DNA of 54,882 nt from JBEKHT01 sp049511715 (GTDB lineage Bacteria; Chloroflexota; Anaerolineae; Anaerolineales; RBG-16-64-43). Below, piece by piece: positions 1 to 8,478 of the stretch. The stretch covers positions 1-54,882 of the forward strand of contig JBEKXU010000019.1 of the NCBI GenBank assembly GCA_049511715.1, read 5' to 3'. Every line of letters begins with the position of its first letter. Within the stretch, counting starts at the first letter, position 1. The position numbers and the translations under genes are program-made. Below the pieces are notes generated by a model. It saw nothing but the letters and a program-made list of their open reading frames with translations. It searched no databases and was not told the DNA's origin.

Positions 1-231
1 CTCAAGTACCAGGGTCTGCACCACAGCCCAAATCGATCCCAAACACGAGGTTTCTCGATAGTCTTTTGTTGAATGTGCCCAAATTGGTTAGTTTGTCGCG
101 CGAATGGCGAAAGTCGGGCTAGACTAGCCCACGTTCCACTCGCGGCGAAACGGCGTCGGCACCAGGAATGGTGCCCGACAAGAACAGCGCTCTCAGAGAT
201 GTTCGGCTGCCCTCGGATTGTGGCGGAGCTA

Positions 232-696
232 CTACTTTGGGCGGGATTCCAGCCAGAACAACCCGAAAAGAATCGCGCCGAGAATGAGGAGACCGGATAG
301 CTTGTCTTGGTTGTTTTGGCGTGAAATCTGCTCAATGCGGTCCTTCAGGTCTTCGAAGCTGATGGAGCGCAAATTCAGGACGGCATACTGGCTGGTCCAG
401 CCAGGCAACCGATTGGGGCTCATGTCCCACACCACTGGAACGACTCTCTTCGATGCGCCGAGGGCCGCGCCAAGCCCTTGCTGGACGTAGGGCAACTTGC
501 ATGCTTCTGCGCTCGCGAGGAAGATAACCCATGCGCTGGAGAGCAGATTCTGCTTGATGGTTTCGGGCCACTGATCTCCTGGCGCGACCGGCAGCGGAGC
601 TATGAAAACCTCCAAGCCTTGGGCACGAATCTGAGAGCAGATGAAATCGGCCAATTGCTGATCGTGCGAAGAATAACTGAGGAAACAATCAGGCAT
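232..696 (-). CDS. TIR-domain protein with C-terminal membrane anchor
   Basis: A 154-residue protein. Residues 3-12 (DCFLSYSSHD) are the first strand and loop of a TIR fold, and the hydrophobic strand VIFLAS lies near 57-62. A hydrophobic segment of about 15 residues near the C-terminus (SGLLILGAILFGLFW) is a likely membrane anchor. The open frame extends further upstream, but ATG at 696 has a GGAG seven bases away and gives a TIR domain starting at its normal first strand. TIR domains either bind partner TIR domains or cleave NAD. Enzymatic members need a glutamate that here aligns with Gly74 (YVQQGLGAAL), so hydrolysis is doubtful. The position beside a tRNA gene and a broken DNA-binding gene suggests an accessory or defence origin. 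The family is clear; the function is not. Confidence 0.75.
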   Translation of the reverse strand: MPDCFLSYSSHDQQLADFICSQIRAQGLEVFIAPLPVAPGDQWPETIKQNLLSSAWVIFLASAEACKLPYVQQGLGAALGASKRVVPVVWDMSPNRLPGWTSQYAVLNLRSISFEDLKDRIEQISRQNNQDKLSGLLILGAILFGLFWLESRPK

Positions 697-980
697 GGCT
701 TCACTCCGGGTTTCCACATGATGACGGCCCAGTTTGATGGGCCGCTTGGCGGCCTCGAACTGTGGCCGCGTCGCAGCGACGTCCCTTATTGTATGACCAA
801 TGAGACCGAGGTGCGCGTTCTCCCAGCAGCAAAGCCTCCTCGGCATCGACGCACGGCGTAGTCGCTTGCAAGGTAAGTCCGGGCCCATCGTCCGACGGGG
901 GTCGCCAACCGCTGAGCCCGCCCGGGCGATGATTGACGCTCTGCGAGACAAGGCGTACACGAGGGCCAAACGGATGCGGC

Positions 981-1279
981 ATGGCTGAGGCGCCGAAGGA
1001 TCTCATCTCGTTGGCGCAGGCGGACAAGATCGCAGGGGGCGGCCGGGAAGGATCTGGCGCTGGATTCGCGACGGTCGGCTCAAGGGGTATCCGATCGCGG
1101 ATCATGTTCTCGTGCGCAGGTCGGAGGTCGAGCGCCTCACCCGCCCGAAGAAGGCGCGGAGCAGAGAACCTGTGGCGCTCTGGGAACTCGGGTGTAGAGT
1201 TGCGCGCGGGCTGCCGGCCTCAAACTCGGCCAGAGCATTATCTCGTTCCGAGGCGCAGCACGCGAGGGCTGGGCAATAA
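981..1279 (+). pseudogene. Frameshifted excisionase/MerR-like helix-turn-helix gene
   Basis: The frame from ATG 981 reads MAEAPKDLISLAQADKIAG and then becomes meaningless after a run of five G at 1035-1039. The -1 frame, joined inside that run, reads GRPGRIWRWIRDGRLKGYP and then HVLVRRSEVERL, ending at TAA 1277-1279. Together these make a complete small winged-helix or excisionase-type DNA-binding domain (helix, 'IWRWIRDGRLKG' recognition helix and wing, 'V.RRSEVERL'). Restoring one base gives exactly 100 codons. The break lies in a homopolymer, so it may be a true mutation, a sequencing or assembly slip, or programmed frameshifting. It sits between the TIR gene and tRNA-Gln, which fits the edge of an integrated element. 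Confidence 0.6.
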
Positions 1280-1313
1280 GAGAGGCGGACAATCAAACCT
1301 CATCCGCCTCAGG

Positions 1314-1384
1314 CTGGGGGTCGAGGATTCGAACCTCGGCATACGGATTCAGAGTCCGCTGTCCTACCGCTAGACGAACCCCCA
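1314..1384 (-). tRNA. tRNA-Gln (anticodon CUG)
   Basis: Read on the minus strand, a 7-bp acceptor stem TGGGGGT/ACCCCCA closes a standard cloverleaf. The anticodon stem GCGGA/TCCGT holds the loop CTCTGAA with anticodon CTG, and the T arm is CGAGG-TTCGAAT-CCTCG. The discriminator base is G, and the 3' CCA is not encoded (the sequence continues CCT). The gene lies 88 bases downstream of gltX on the same strand, with its own promoter-like element just upstream. Confidence 0.95.
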
Positions 1385-1395
1385 AGAACAGACGC

Positions 1396-1404
1396 ATTCT
1401 ACCA
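1396..1404 (-). promoter_or_regulatory. Extended -10 promoter for tRNA-Gln
   Basis: On the minus strand the sequence reads TGG-TAGAAT, an extended -10, ending 11 bases before the tRNA 5' end. No good -35 is seen at the usual distance. A 12-bp perfect palindrome (GCGCAATTGCGC, 1413-1424) lies directly upstream. Confidence 0.5.
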
Positions 1405-1471
1405 TGCTGTCTGCGCAATTGCGCGTCCGCGGAGTCATACAGGCTTCCTGCCGCACCCCTGGCGGCAAGTC

Positions 1472-2956
1472 TCAAGTCATGCGGCGCAGGGTCGCCTCGG
1501 CCTCCTCCAGCCTTCGCAAAACCTGCTCCTTTCCAACGATCGCCATGGTCCCGAAAAGCGGGGGGCTGACCGTTTGCCCTGTCACCGCGGCCCGAAGGAT
1601 GCCGAAGAGCTGCCTGGGTTCTAGCTGAAGCGCCGCGGCGAGTTCTCGGCATCGGGTTTCCACGGCGGGGTCCGCCAGGCTCGCAAAGCTGGACAGCAAT
1701 TCTCGTGCGGCCCGAAGCGCGTCGGCTGACTGCGGGGCGCTAAGTCCTTTCCCGAGCAGGTCTTGCGGGTCGGGATGGACTTCCTTGCAAAAGAAGAAAC
1801 CAGCAATTTCCGGGCCCTCGCAGAGCGAGACCATTCTTTCCTGGATCAGGGGAGTCACTTGGCGAAGGGTGAGCAGATCGGGCTCCAGGCCGGCTTTGGC
1901 GAAAAAGGGCACAAGTCTCTGCGCCAGATCGTCTGGGGAAAGCAGGCGGATGTGGACACCATTGAAATGGTCCTGCTTGGCGAAATTGATCGAGGCCGGA
2001 GCCGGATTGAGGTGAGCCAGGCTGAATCGCTCAATGAGTTCACCCAGGCTGAAGACGTCGCGTTTCTCGTCGAAACTGGCTCCCATCAAGGCGATCCAGT
2101 TCAGGACCCCTTCCTGGATGTACCCCAGTTCCCGCAGATCGCGGACAAAGATGGAATGCCCCTCGGCCAACAGCTCGGAACTCTCCCGCTTGCTCATCTT
2201 GCCTCGGCCGGAAGGCTTAAGGAAGACCGACAGGTGGCACCAAATCGGTTCCTCCCATCCAAAGGCCCTGTGGATGAGGGCGTGAAAAGGCAGGGAGGGT
2301 AGCCACTCAGAACCCCGAATCACATGCGTGATCCCCATGTGGTGGTCATCGACCATGGCCGCCAAATGGTACAGGGCAAGCCCATCTGACTTGAGCAGGA
2401 TGAAGTCGTCCAGGTTGCGGTTTTCAACGGTGATCTCGCCTCGCAGCAAATCCCGGACGGTGGTGGAGCCCTCGGAAGGGGTCTTGAAGCGAACGACGTG
2501 AGGTTCACCGCTTTCGGCACGGGCGCGGGCTTGTGCCGGAGCAAGCCGGCGGCATAAGCCGTCGTATCTCGGGGGTTCCTTCCTCTGTTGCTGGCGGACT
2601 TTCAGATCGGCGAGCCTCTCGGGGGAGCAGAAGCAGTAGTAAGCTTGATCCCCTTCCACCAGCCTGCGCGCCTGCTCGAGGTAGATCTCCTTGCGCTCCG
2701 ATTGGAAATAGGGGCCATGCGGCCCGCCGCGGATCGGTCCTTCGTCCCACTCCAGGCCGAGCCAGCGCAGATTTTCCAAAAGATCTTCGTAGGCCCCTGC
2801 TACCAGGCGCTTTCGATCTGTATCCTCAATTCTCAGAATGAACTGTCCGCCCGTCTGCCGGGCCAGGAGAAAATTGTAGAGGGCTGTCCGTGCGCCGCCC
2901 AGGTGGAGGAATCCCGTCGGAGATGGGGCAAAACGGACACGGGCTGGTGTTGCCAT
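1472..2956 (-). CDS. gltX: Glutamyl-tRNA synthetase
   Basis: 494 residues, a normal length. It is a class I synthetase charging tRNA with glutamate in the cytoplasm. Residues 12-22 (PSPTGFLHLGG) carry the HIGH-type signature and residues 253-257 (KMSKR) the second ATP-binding loop. RIEDTDR (42-48) is the family's Glu/tRNA region. ATG 2956 begins one base after the rodA stop, so the gene is translationally linked to the cell-shape operon. tRNA-Gln follows it, which raises the question of whether this enzyme is the non-discriminating type that also makes Glu-tRNA-Gln for GatCAB. The sequence alone does not settle that. Confidence 0.95.
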   Translation of the reverse strand: MATPARVRFAPSPTGFLHLGGARTALYNFLLARQTGGQFILRIEDTDRKRLVAGAYEDLLENLRWLGLEWDEGPIRGGPHGPYFQSERKEIYLEQARRLVEGDQAYYCFCSPERLADLKVRQQQRKEPPRYDGLCRRLAPAQARARAESGEPHVVRFKTPSEGSTTVRDLLRGEITVENRNLDDFILLKSDGLALYHLAAMVDDHHMGITHVIRGSEWLPSLPFHALIHRAFGWEEPIWCHLSVFLKPSGRGKMSKRESSELLAEGHSIFVRDLRELGYIQEGVLNWIALMGASFDEKRDVFSLGELIERFSLAHLNPAPASINFAKQDHFNGVHIRLLSPDDLAQRLVPFFAKAGLEPDLLTLRQVTPLIQERMVSLCEGPEIAGFFFCKEVHPDPQDLLGKGLSAPQSADALRAARELLSSFASLADPAVETRCRELAAALQLEPRQLFGILRAAVTGQTVSPPLFGTMAIVGKEQVLRRLEEAEATLRRMT

Positions 2957-2957
2957 C

Positions 2958-4052
2958 CTAGAACTCCAACTCCTGACGGTAGAGCAGGACGCTCTCCACC
3001 AATCCCACCCCGAACAACAAGGACCACAGGGCGCTGCCCCCGGAACTGATGAAGGGTAGGGGCAGCCCGGCTACGGGCAGGAGCTCCAAATTCATCGCGA
3101 TGTTGAAGGCCGCTTGGTAAAAGATCAGTGTGGCGACTCCGTAGGCGATCAGGGCTCCGAAGGTGTCTCGGGATTGCCGGGCGGCTTTCAGGCAACGGTA
3201 GATGATGAACGCCAGCACTGCCATTACGGCCACGGTTCCCACCCAGCCCCATTCTTCGGCGATAGCCGCGAAGATGAAGTCCGTCTGCCTCACCTTTAAG
3301 AACCGCAGCTGCACCTGGGTTCCGTGTCCGTACCCTTCCCCGAACAAGCCTCCGGACCCGATGGCGATCAGAGCTTGTTTTACGTTGTACTCCGCAGCCA
3401 CATCGACCGAGGGGTCGATGAAAAGGACCAGCCGCTGGCGCTGGTAGAAGGCCAGAAAGGGATAGGCCACAATCGGAAGGATCAGGGCGGCGGCAGCGAT
3501 GATCGCCAAGTGCTGGGTGCGGATGCCCGCGGCAAAGATAATTGCCGCCCATAGGACCATGGTCAGGATGGCCGTGCTCAGGTCAGGCTGGCGGAAGATG
3601 ACGAGGGCGGGGATGGCGGCGATCACCAGGGTTCGGAGCACTCCTCCCCAGGTGGTGATTCGGTCCTCTCGGCGGGCAATCTCGTCGGCGAGGATGACGA
3701 TCAGCAAGACCTTGGCCAGCTCGGACGGCTGCACCAGGATGAATCCGAGGCTGAGCCAGCGGGAGGCACCGAAAGAAGAAGACCCGGCGACCTCCAAGGC
3801 CAGCAGCACCAGCAGGAGCACCACGTACAACGGTCGTGTGATCGCCCGCCAGAAGTGGTAATCCAGAATCGTGGCGCCAGCAAGAACCACCATGCCCAGC
3901 AAGGCGTAAAGGGCCTGATGGGAGGGCGTATCGGCAAGGCTGGTGTTCCCGGCAATGGCCGAGGCAATCACGGCGACGCCGAAGATAATGAGCAGGCACA
4001 CGGCGCCCAACAGCCAGAAGTCGAAGTGTCTCCATCGCCGCAAGCTGAACAT
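2958..4052 (-). CDS. rodA: Rod-shape peptidoglycan polymerase RodA (SEDS family)
   Basis: 364 residues with about ten hydrophobic segments. The C-terminal part has the SEDS signature region (GYGHGTQVQLRF; FIFAAIAEEWGWVG; LPVAGLPLPFISSGGSALW). SEDS proteins polymerise glycan strands from lipid II together with a class B PBP. The operon also holds mreBCD and the class B PBP mrdA, so RodA (elongation) is preferred over FtsW (division). It lies ten bases after minE. An antisense frame of similar size covers the same stretch and has no family features. Confidence 0.9.
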   Translation of the reverse strand: MFSLRRWRHFDFWLLGAVCLLIIFGVAVIASAIAGNTSLADTPSHQALYALLGMVVLAGATILDYHFWRAITRPLYVVLLLVLLALEVAGSSSFGASRWLSLGFILVQPSELAKVLLIVILADEIARREDRITTWGGVLRTLVIAAIPALVIFRQPDLSTAILTMVLWAAIIFAAGIRTQHLAIIAAAALILPIVAYPFLAFYQRQRLVLFIDPSVDVAAEYNVKQALIAIGSGGLFGEGYGHGTQVQLRFLKVRQTDFIFAAIAEEWGWVGTVAVMAVLAFIIYRCLKAARQSRDTFGALIAYGVATLIFYQAAFNIAMNLELLPVAGLPLPFISSGGSALWSLLFGVGLVESVLLYRQELEF

Positions 4053-4062
4053 GGCGGTCGAT

Positions 4063-4338
4063 CTAGCTCAGTCGCCTTCGGTGGGAGGGCGCGGGGAGGG
4101 GGATATCCGCCACCAGGCGGTGCTCTCGACCCTCCTGGGTGAGGCGAACTTGTACGTGGCTTGGTTCGATCTCAATCCGCTGGGACACAATGCGGATCAG
4201 GTCGTCCTTGATATCCTGCAGAAGCCCGGGAGAGATGTCCGTGCGGTCATGGAGGAGCACGGTCTTCAAGCGCTCTTTCGCCGCCTGCGCACTGGAGGCG
4301 GAATTACGTCCGACGAGGCGATCCAGGAGGCTGGTCAT
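4063..4338 (-). CDS. minE: Cell division topological specificity factor MinE
   Basis: 91 residues. The N-terminal amphipathic segment (LLDRLVGR), the MinD-contact region (SAQAAKERLKTVLLHDR) and the C-terminal dimerisation half (IVSQRIEIEPSHVQVRL) follow the family order. MinE stimulates MinD ATPase activity and drives pole-to-pole oscillation, so that MinC blocks division away from mid-cell. ATG 4338 overlaps the minD stop by four bases (ATGA), indicating coupled translation. Confidence 0.93.
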   Translation of the reverse strand: MTSLLDRLVGRNSASSAQAAKERLKTVLLHDRTDISPGLLQDIKDDLIRIVSQRIEIEPSHVQVRLTQEGREHRLVADIPLPAPSHRRRLS

Positions 4339-5141
4339 GTTCTGGCTCCTCCTCGCACCATGCGCGCCAATCGGCCTCGCAAGCCCTCCTGCCCGTCCAT
4401 CGAGGGGAACGGGACCTCCTCTCCCAGAAGCCGACGGGCGATGTCGCGGAAGGCTTGTCCAGCCTTGCTCTTCGGCAACAGGGCGGCCGGCGTCCCCCGA
4501 TTGCTGGACACTAGAACCGCCTCGTCCTCAGGGACCAGGCCGATGAGTTCAATGGCCAGGATCTCGAGCACATCGGCGGTGTCCAGCATGTCCCCCCGGC
4601 GCACCAGCTCCGGCTTGATGCGATTAATGACCAGCTGGCCCGGCCCCTTGGCCTCCGCCTCCAGCAGGCCGACGATGCGGTCGGCATCCCGGACGGCGGA
4701 CACGTCTGGGTTGGTGATGATGATCACCCGATCGGCCGGGGCGATCGCATTTCGAAAGCCCCGCTCGATCCCGGCCGGCGAGTCAATGAGGATCCAGTCG
4801 AATTCCTTCCTCAATTCGTCACAGATCGCCACCATGTCCTTGGGAGAAACAGAGGTCTTGTCGCGGGTTTGAGCCGCGGCGATCAGCTGAAGTTCCGGGA
4901 GGCGTTTGTCTTTGATCATGGCTTGGCGGAGCTTGGCGCGCCCTTCCACTACGTCCACAAGGTCATAGACAATCCGGTTTTCCAGCCCCAAAATTACATC
5001 GAGATTGCGCAGCCCAATATCGCTGTCGAGGCACGCCGTCTTCTTGCCCTGGAGGGCTAGCGACACTCCGATATTGGCGGTGGCGGTTGTCTTGCCGACC
5101 CCGCCTTTTCCCGACGTGATGGTGACCACAGTCCCTGTCAT
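4335..5141 (-). CDS. minD: Septum-site determining ATPase MinD
   Basis: 268 residues. A deviant Walker A motif KGGVGKT lies at 12-18, with a DSDIGLRNLD switch region at about 39-48 and DSPAGIE downstream. The C-terminus (GRLARMVRGG) is basic and amphipathic like the MinD membrane-targeting helix. MinD binds the inner membrane in its ATP form and recruits MinC and MinE. It follows minC by nine bases and overlaps minE. Confidence 0.96.
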   Translation of the reverse strand: MTGTVVTITSGKGGVGKTTATANIGVSLALQGKKTACLDSDIGLRNLDVILGLENRIVYDLVDVVEGRAKLRQAMIKDKRLPELQLIAAAQTRDKTSVSPKDMVAICDELRKEFDWILIDSPAGIERGFRNAIAPADRVIIITNPDVSAVRDADRIVGLLEAEAKGPGQLVINRIKPELVRRGDMLDTADVLEILAIELIGLVPEDEAVLVSSNRGTPAALLPKSKAGQAFRDIARRLLGEEVPFPSMDGQEGLRGRLARMVRGGART

Positions 5142-5150
5142 AGGACAGCC

Positions 5151-5870
5151 TCACTTGCTTTTGGGGGCCTTGGCGTCGAGCCTGCCTTTCTCGGTCCGAC
5201 GTTCCCCGGCCTCCCAGCGCTCTGCCACGAGCTCGTCCCCGCGCAGCAGGGCCACTTCTGGGTGGGGAGGCCCTTTGCGCGGTGGGGAGGTGGCGGCATG
5301 CTCGGCGATCCGCAGTTGCATGGGCGAAAGGTCGAGGGCGCAGACCATGGCCTCCTTGTTCCCTTCCGCCCCAGCGTGCACTACCCCGCGCAGGTGTCCC
5401 CAGACAATCACGTTGCCGCCAGCAACAATCTCCGCTCCTGGGTTCACGTCCCCCAGGACCACGACATGGCCTGAGTATTGGACCAGATTACCTGATCGAA
5501 GTGTCCGCTGGACGAGAATGGCAGGGCTCCCGAACGGCGGACTTTCCGGCACCAGCACTTCCTCGGCGCGGCTCTCAGGCAGCTCCGTTTCAAGGCCTAG
5601 GCTCCGCGCGGCAGCCTGAGTGGCGACCTCATCGGAAAGCGCGGCCCAGAACGCGATTCCACGCTGAGAAAACTCATTTCTCAGGTCCGCAAGGTCGGAT
5701 ACGCGCAGGGGACGGGCACCCAGGCGAATGGCGACCCGGGCACCCCGGAAGAACTCAATGTTGCTGTCCAACCGAGCCAGGAGTTCTTCCAGGACTTTTT
5801 CCCAGTTGCCGTCGCCCAAGGAGACCAGCAGACCGTCGCGGATCCCCTTGATCGCCAGTTCTGTGTCCAT
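5151..5870 (-). CDS. minC: Septum-site determining protein MinC
   Basis: 239 residues: a weakly conserved N-terminal FtsZ-inhibiting domain (about 1-110), then a proline-rich linker. The C-terminal right-handed beta-helix (about 135-215: GHVVVLGDVNPGAEIVAGGN, then VIVWGHLRGVVHAG) binds MinD. The start ATG 5870 lies only seven bases after a TATAAT -10 element and has no Shine-Dalgarno, so transcripts from that promoter would be leaderless. Read-through from mrdA is also possible because no terminator is seen between the genes. Confidence 0.92.
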   Translation of the reverse strand: MDTELAIKGIRDGLLVSLGDGNWEKVLEELLARLDSNIEFFRGARVAIRLGARPLRVSDLADLRNEFSQRGIAFWAALSDEVATQAAARSLGLETELPESRAEEVLVPESPPFGSPAILVQRTLRSGNLVQYSGHVVVLGDVNPGAEIVAGGNVIVWGHLRGVVHAGAEGNKEAMVCALDLSPMQLRIAEHAATSPPRKGPPHPEVALLRGDELVAERWEAGERRTEKGRLDAKAPKSK

Positions 5871-5877
5871 TGACTCG

Positions 5878-5886
5878 ATTATAGCA
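5878..5886 (-). promoter_or_regulatory. Internal extended -10 promoter for minC
   Basis: The minus strand reads TGC-TATAAT, a perfect extended -10, ending eight bases before the minC ATG. The expected start site falls at or next to the initiation codon. The -35 position lies within the end of mrdA and is a poor match. Confidence 0.65.
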
Positions 5887-5896
5887 TCAAAAATTG

Positions 5897-7951
5897 CTAA
5901 GATTGACCTCCCGTATCAATTGCCTTGAGGTCGAAATACGCTTCCAGGACCTGTTTCACAATCGGGGTGGCGGTTACAGCTCCCTCGCCGCCGTTGTAGA
6001 CAAAGGCCAATACCGCGATCTCCGGGTTGTCGTAGGGTGCATAGCTGACGTACCAGGCGTGGGAGGGCCAGGCTCCCGGCTGGCAAAGGTTGCGGGACTG
6101 GGCCACGTTATCGCAATACTCTGCCGTTCCTGTTTTTCCGGCCACCTGAACGTCGGGCAAGTTACCTCTCCCTTCTGCGGTTCCCCATTGCACGACGGCC
6201 AGCATCCCCTCCTGGACCAGCTTGATCCACTTGGGGTCGACGTGCCAGTTGTAATCCGGGGGCACGCCCTTGGTGATGTCCCAAAGCACCTGGGGCGCAT
6301 TGTGCTTGATGATATTGCCCTGGCCGTCCAGGTAGTCCTCAATGATTGTTGGTTTCATCACTTTGCCGCCATTGGCAACGGTGGCGGCGGATTCCAGTAC
6401 CTGCAGGGGGGTCGCCAGGACGTAACCCTGGCCGATCGTGGCGATATACGTGTCTCCTGTCGACCAGTTTTCGCCCAAATTAATCCGCTTCCAGTCCGGA
6501 TCGGGGATCAACCCGGCGGCTTCCCCCGGGAGTTCGATCCCCAAGGGTTGTCCGTACCCAATGGCCTCTGCGTACCGCTTGATGCGCACGATCCCCAGCC
6601 CGCCGCCCTCCAACTGCCCCGGGGTCCCACCGCCTACCTCTCCCGGCCACCCTCCGCCGAGTTTGTAGAAATAGACGTCATCTGATTCCGCCACTCCCTC
6701 GATGAAGGTCACATTCCCGAATCCCAGCGGATACCAATTGACGAGCTTCTGAGCCAGACCGGGATCATTCGGGTAGTAGCGGTTCTGGATGATGATATAT
6801 CCTGGATCCGTCACCACCTGATCGGGGGTGATTACATGCTCGTTGAGAGCCCCAATCGCGGTGGGCAGCTTAAAGACTGAACCGGGCGGAAATTGGCCCT
6901 GGATGGCTTGGTTGATGAGAGGGGTGCTGGGATCGTTGATCAACTGGTTGTAGTAATCGAGTGGAATGGCACGCGCGAATTGCTCGTTATCGTAGGTGGG
7001 CAGCGAGACCATCGCCAGGATCTGGCCGTTCTGAGGGTTCATGGCAATAATCACGCCGGTGGTGACAGGGCTGCGAACGTAGTCCGGCTGGGCGGATCGG
7101 ATGTTGTCTATGCCTTCCTGGAGGGCGGCCTGTGCGGCGGCCTGCAGGCGGGTGTCGATCGTCAGACGCAGGCTCTCACCCGCCACAGGCTCCTTGGGCG
7201 GCGCCACGTCGCGTAGTTGCAGGCCGGCCGCGTCCTCTTCGACGATCTTGCTGCCGAATTTGCCGGCCAAGAGGTCTTGCTCCGAAAGCTCGACGCCGGC
7301 GTAGCCAATCTTGTCCGTCCCGACTCGAAACCCCTGGGCCTCGTATTGGGCGCTTAGGCTGGCGGGGATCGGCCCCATATATCCGATGACATCGGCGGTC
7401 AGGGCGCCTGTGGGGTAGTCTCGTACCGGGGTGACCTCCACCCCTACGCCAGGCATGAAGTCTGATTCTTCCTGAATGATCATGGCCACGTTCGGATCGG
7501 CGTTGCATTGGATCGGGACCGCGGCGTAGGGGGCGAGCCCGGTCCATTCATTCACCAAGTCCTCAATCCCTCGACCGGAAGCGCATTCGGCGGAGGGTTT
7601 GGAACCCGGCACCGTGATGGGAACTCCCGTCAGGGCAGACAGCCTCTCGTAGATCGCCTCCACTTCCGCCGGGCTGTCCGGAAGATCGGCGGGCGTAATG
7701 GTGATGTTGTAGGAGGGAAGGTTCCTGGCAAGCAGAACCCCGTTGCGGTCGTAGATGACGCCTCGGTCGGCCGGCAGAACCATCGTGGTTAGCCGGTTGT
7801 CGTCGGCCAGAGCGGTGTACTCGGGTGCCTGGATGATCTGGAGCACGAACAGGCGAATGGCGAATAGGCCGAAGATAGTGATGGCCAGGATCAGCAAAGC
7901 GAGGTTCCTTCGTGGTGAAACCATGTTCCTTGGTTCGGAAACGTGTCTCAT
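5897..7951 (-). CDS. mrdA: Penicillin-binding protein 2 (class B transpeptidase)
   Basis: About 684 residues from ATG 7951, which has GAGG ten bases upstream; a TTG at 7960 overlapping the mreD stop is an alternative. There is one N-terminal membrane helix (NLALLILAITIFGLFAIRLF) and a PBP dimerisation domain with DRGVIYDRNG. The transpeptidase domain has SVFK (PPGSVFKLPTA) as the active-site SxxK, SDD as the SxN-type motif (ESDDVYFYK), and KTGTAE. It crosslinks wall peptides during elongation as RodA's partner. It sits between mreD and minC in the shape operon. Confidence 0.93.
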   Translation of the reverse strand: MRHVSEPRNMVSPRRNLALLILAITIFGLFAIRLFVLQIIQAPEYTALADDNRLTTMVLPADRGVIYDRNGVLLARNLPSYNITITPADLPDSPAEVEAIYERLSALTGVPITVPGSKPSAECASGRGIEDLVNEWTGLAPYAAVPIQCNADPNVAMIIQEESDFMPGVGVEVTPVRDYPTGALTADVIGYMGPIPASLSAQYEAQGFRVGTDKIGYAGVELSEQDLLAGKFGSKIVEEDAAGLQLRDVAPPKEPVAGESLRLTIDTRLQAAAQAALQEGIDNIRSAQPDYVRSPVTTGVIIAMNPQNGQILAMVSLPTYDNEQFARAIPLDYYNQLINDPSTPLINQAIQGQFPPGSVFKLPTAIGALNEHVITPDQVVTDPGYIIIQNRYYPNDPGLAQKLVNWYPLGFGNVTFIEGVAESDDVYFYKLGGGWPGEVGGGTPGQLEGGGLGIVRIKRYAEAIGYGQPLGIELPGEAAGLIPDPDWKRINLGENWSTGDTYIATIGQGYVLATPLQVLESAATVANGGKVMKPTIIEDYLDGQGNIIKHNAPQVLWDITKGVPPDYNWHVDPKWIKLVQEGMLAVVQWGTAEGRGNLPDVQVAGKTGTAEYCDNVAQSRNLCQPGAWPSHAWYVSYAPYDNPEIAVLAFVYNGGEGAVTATPIVKQVLEAYFDLKAIDTGGQS

Positions 7952-7956
7952 ACCAT

Positions 7957-8466
7957 TCAATCCTCAAAATCGCTTACCTCAGGCTTACCCAGCGTGGCAT
8001 GGTGGAGTTGCGAGAGCAAGCTATACACCGGCAAGATGAACAGCGTGTTAAAAAAGGCCGACGGCAGGGTCACATAGGCTAAGGCGTAGCCAACGTCGAC
8101 GGGTCGGCCTGTGATTCCCAGGAGCGCAAGGCTGGCCAGATGGCTGATCACGGTCCCCAGCAGAGCGATGGCCATAATGACCAGGGGATGGCGTCCCCAC
8201 AGGCGCCCCTGGATCTGTCCCGCCGCCAGTGAGGCGATGACAAACGCAATGGCCGTGCCCCCGAACGGGCCCCCGGACAGGAGGTCAGAGAGGATCCCGC
8301 CCAGGGCGGCCCAAACCAGTCCTTCCTCGGGGCGAAGGATGCTCCAGGACAAGACCATCAAGAGCACAAGGCCCAGGCTGCCACCGAAAATCTGAATCTG
8401 CGCTAGGACCGCAGACTGCAAAAGGGTGGCCAACATCAGCAGAGGGATCGCGATGACCCAGATCAT
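7957..8466 (-). CDS. mreD: Rod shape-determining membrane protein MreD
   Basis: 169 residues with five or six hydrophobic helices, including the family stretch SWSILRPEEGLVWAALGGIL. It has the usual gene position between mreC and the class B PBP. MreD is an inner-membrane component of the elongasome. The stop overlaps an alternative mrdA start. Confidence 0.88.
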   Translation of the reverse strand: MIWVIAIPLLMLATLLQSAVLAQIQIFGGSLGLVLLMVLSWSILRPEEGLVWAALGGILSDLLSGGPFGGTAIAFVIASLAAGQIQGRLWGRHPLVIMAIALLGTVISHLASLALLGITGRPVDVGYALAYVTLPSAFFNTLFILPVYSLLSQLHHATLGKPEVSDFED

Positions 8467-8478
8467 ATTCTTGCGCGC

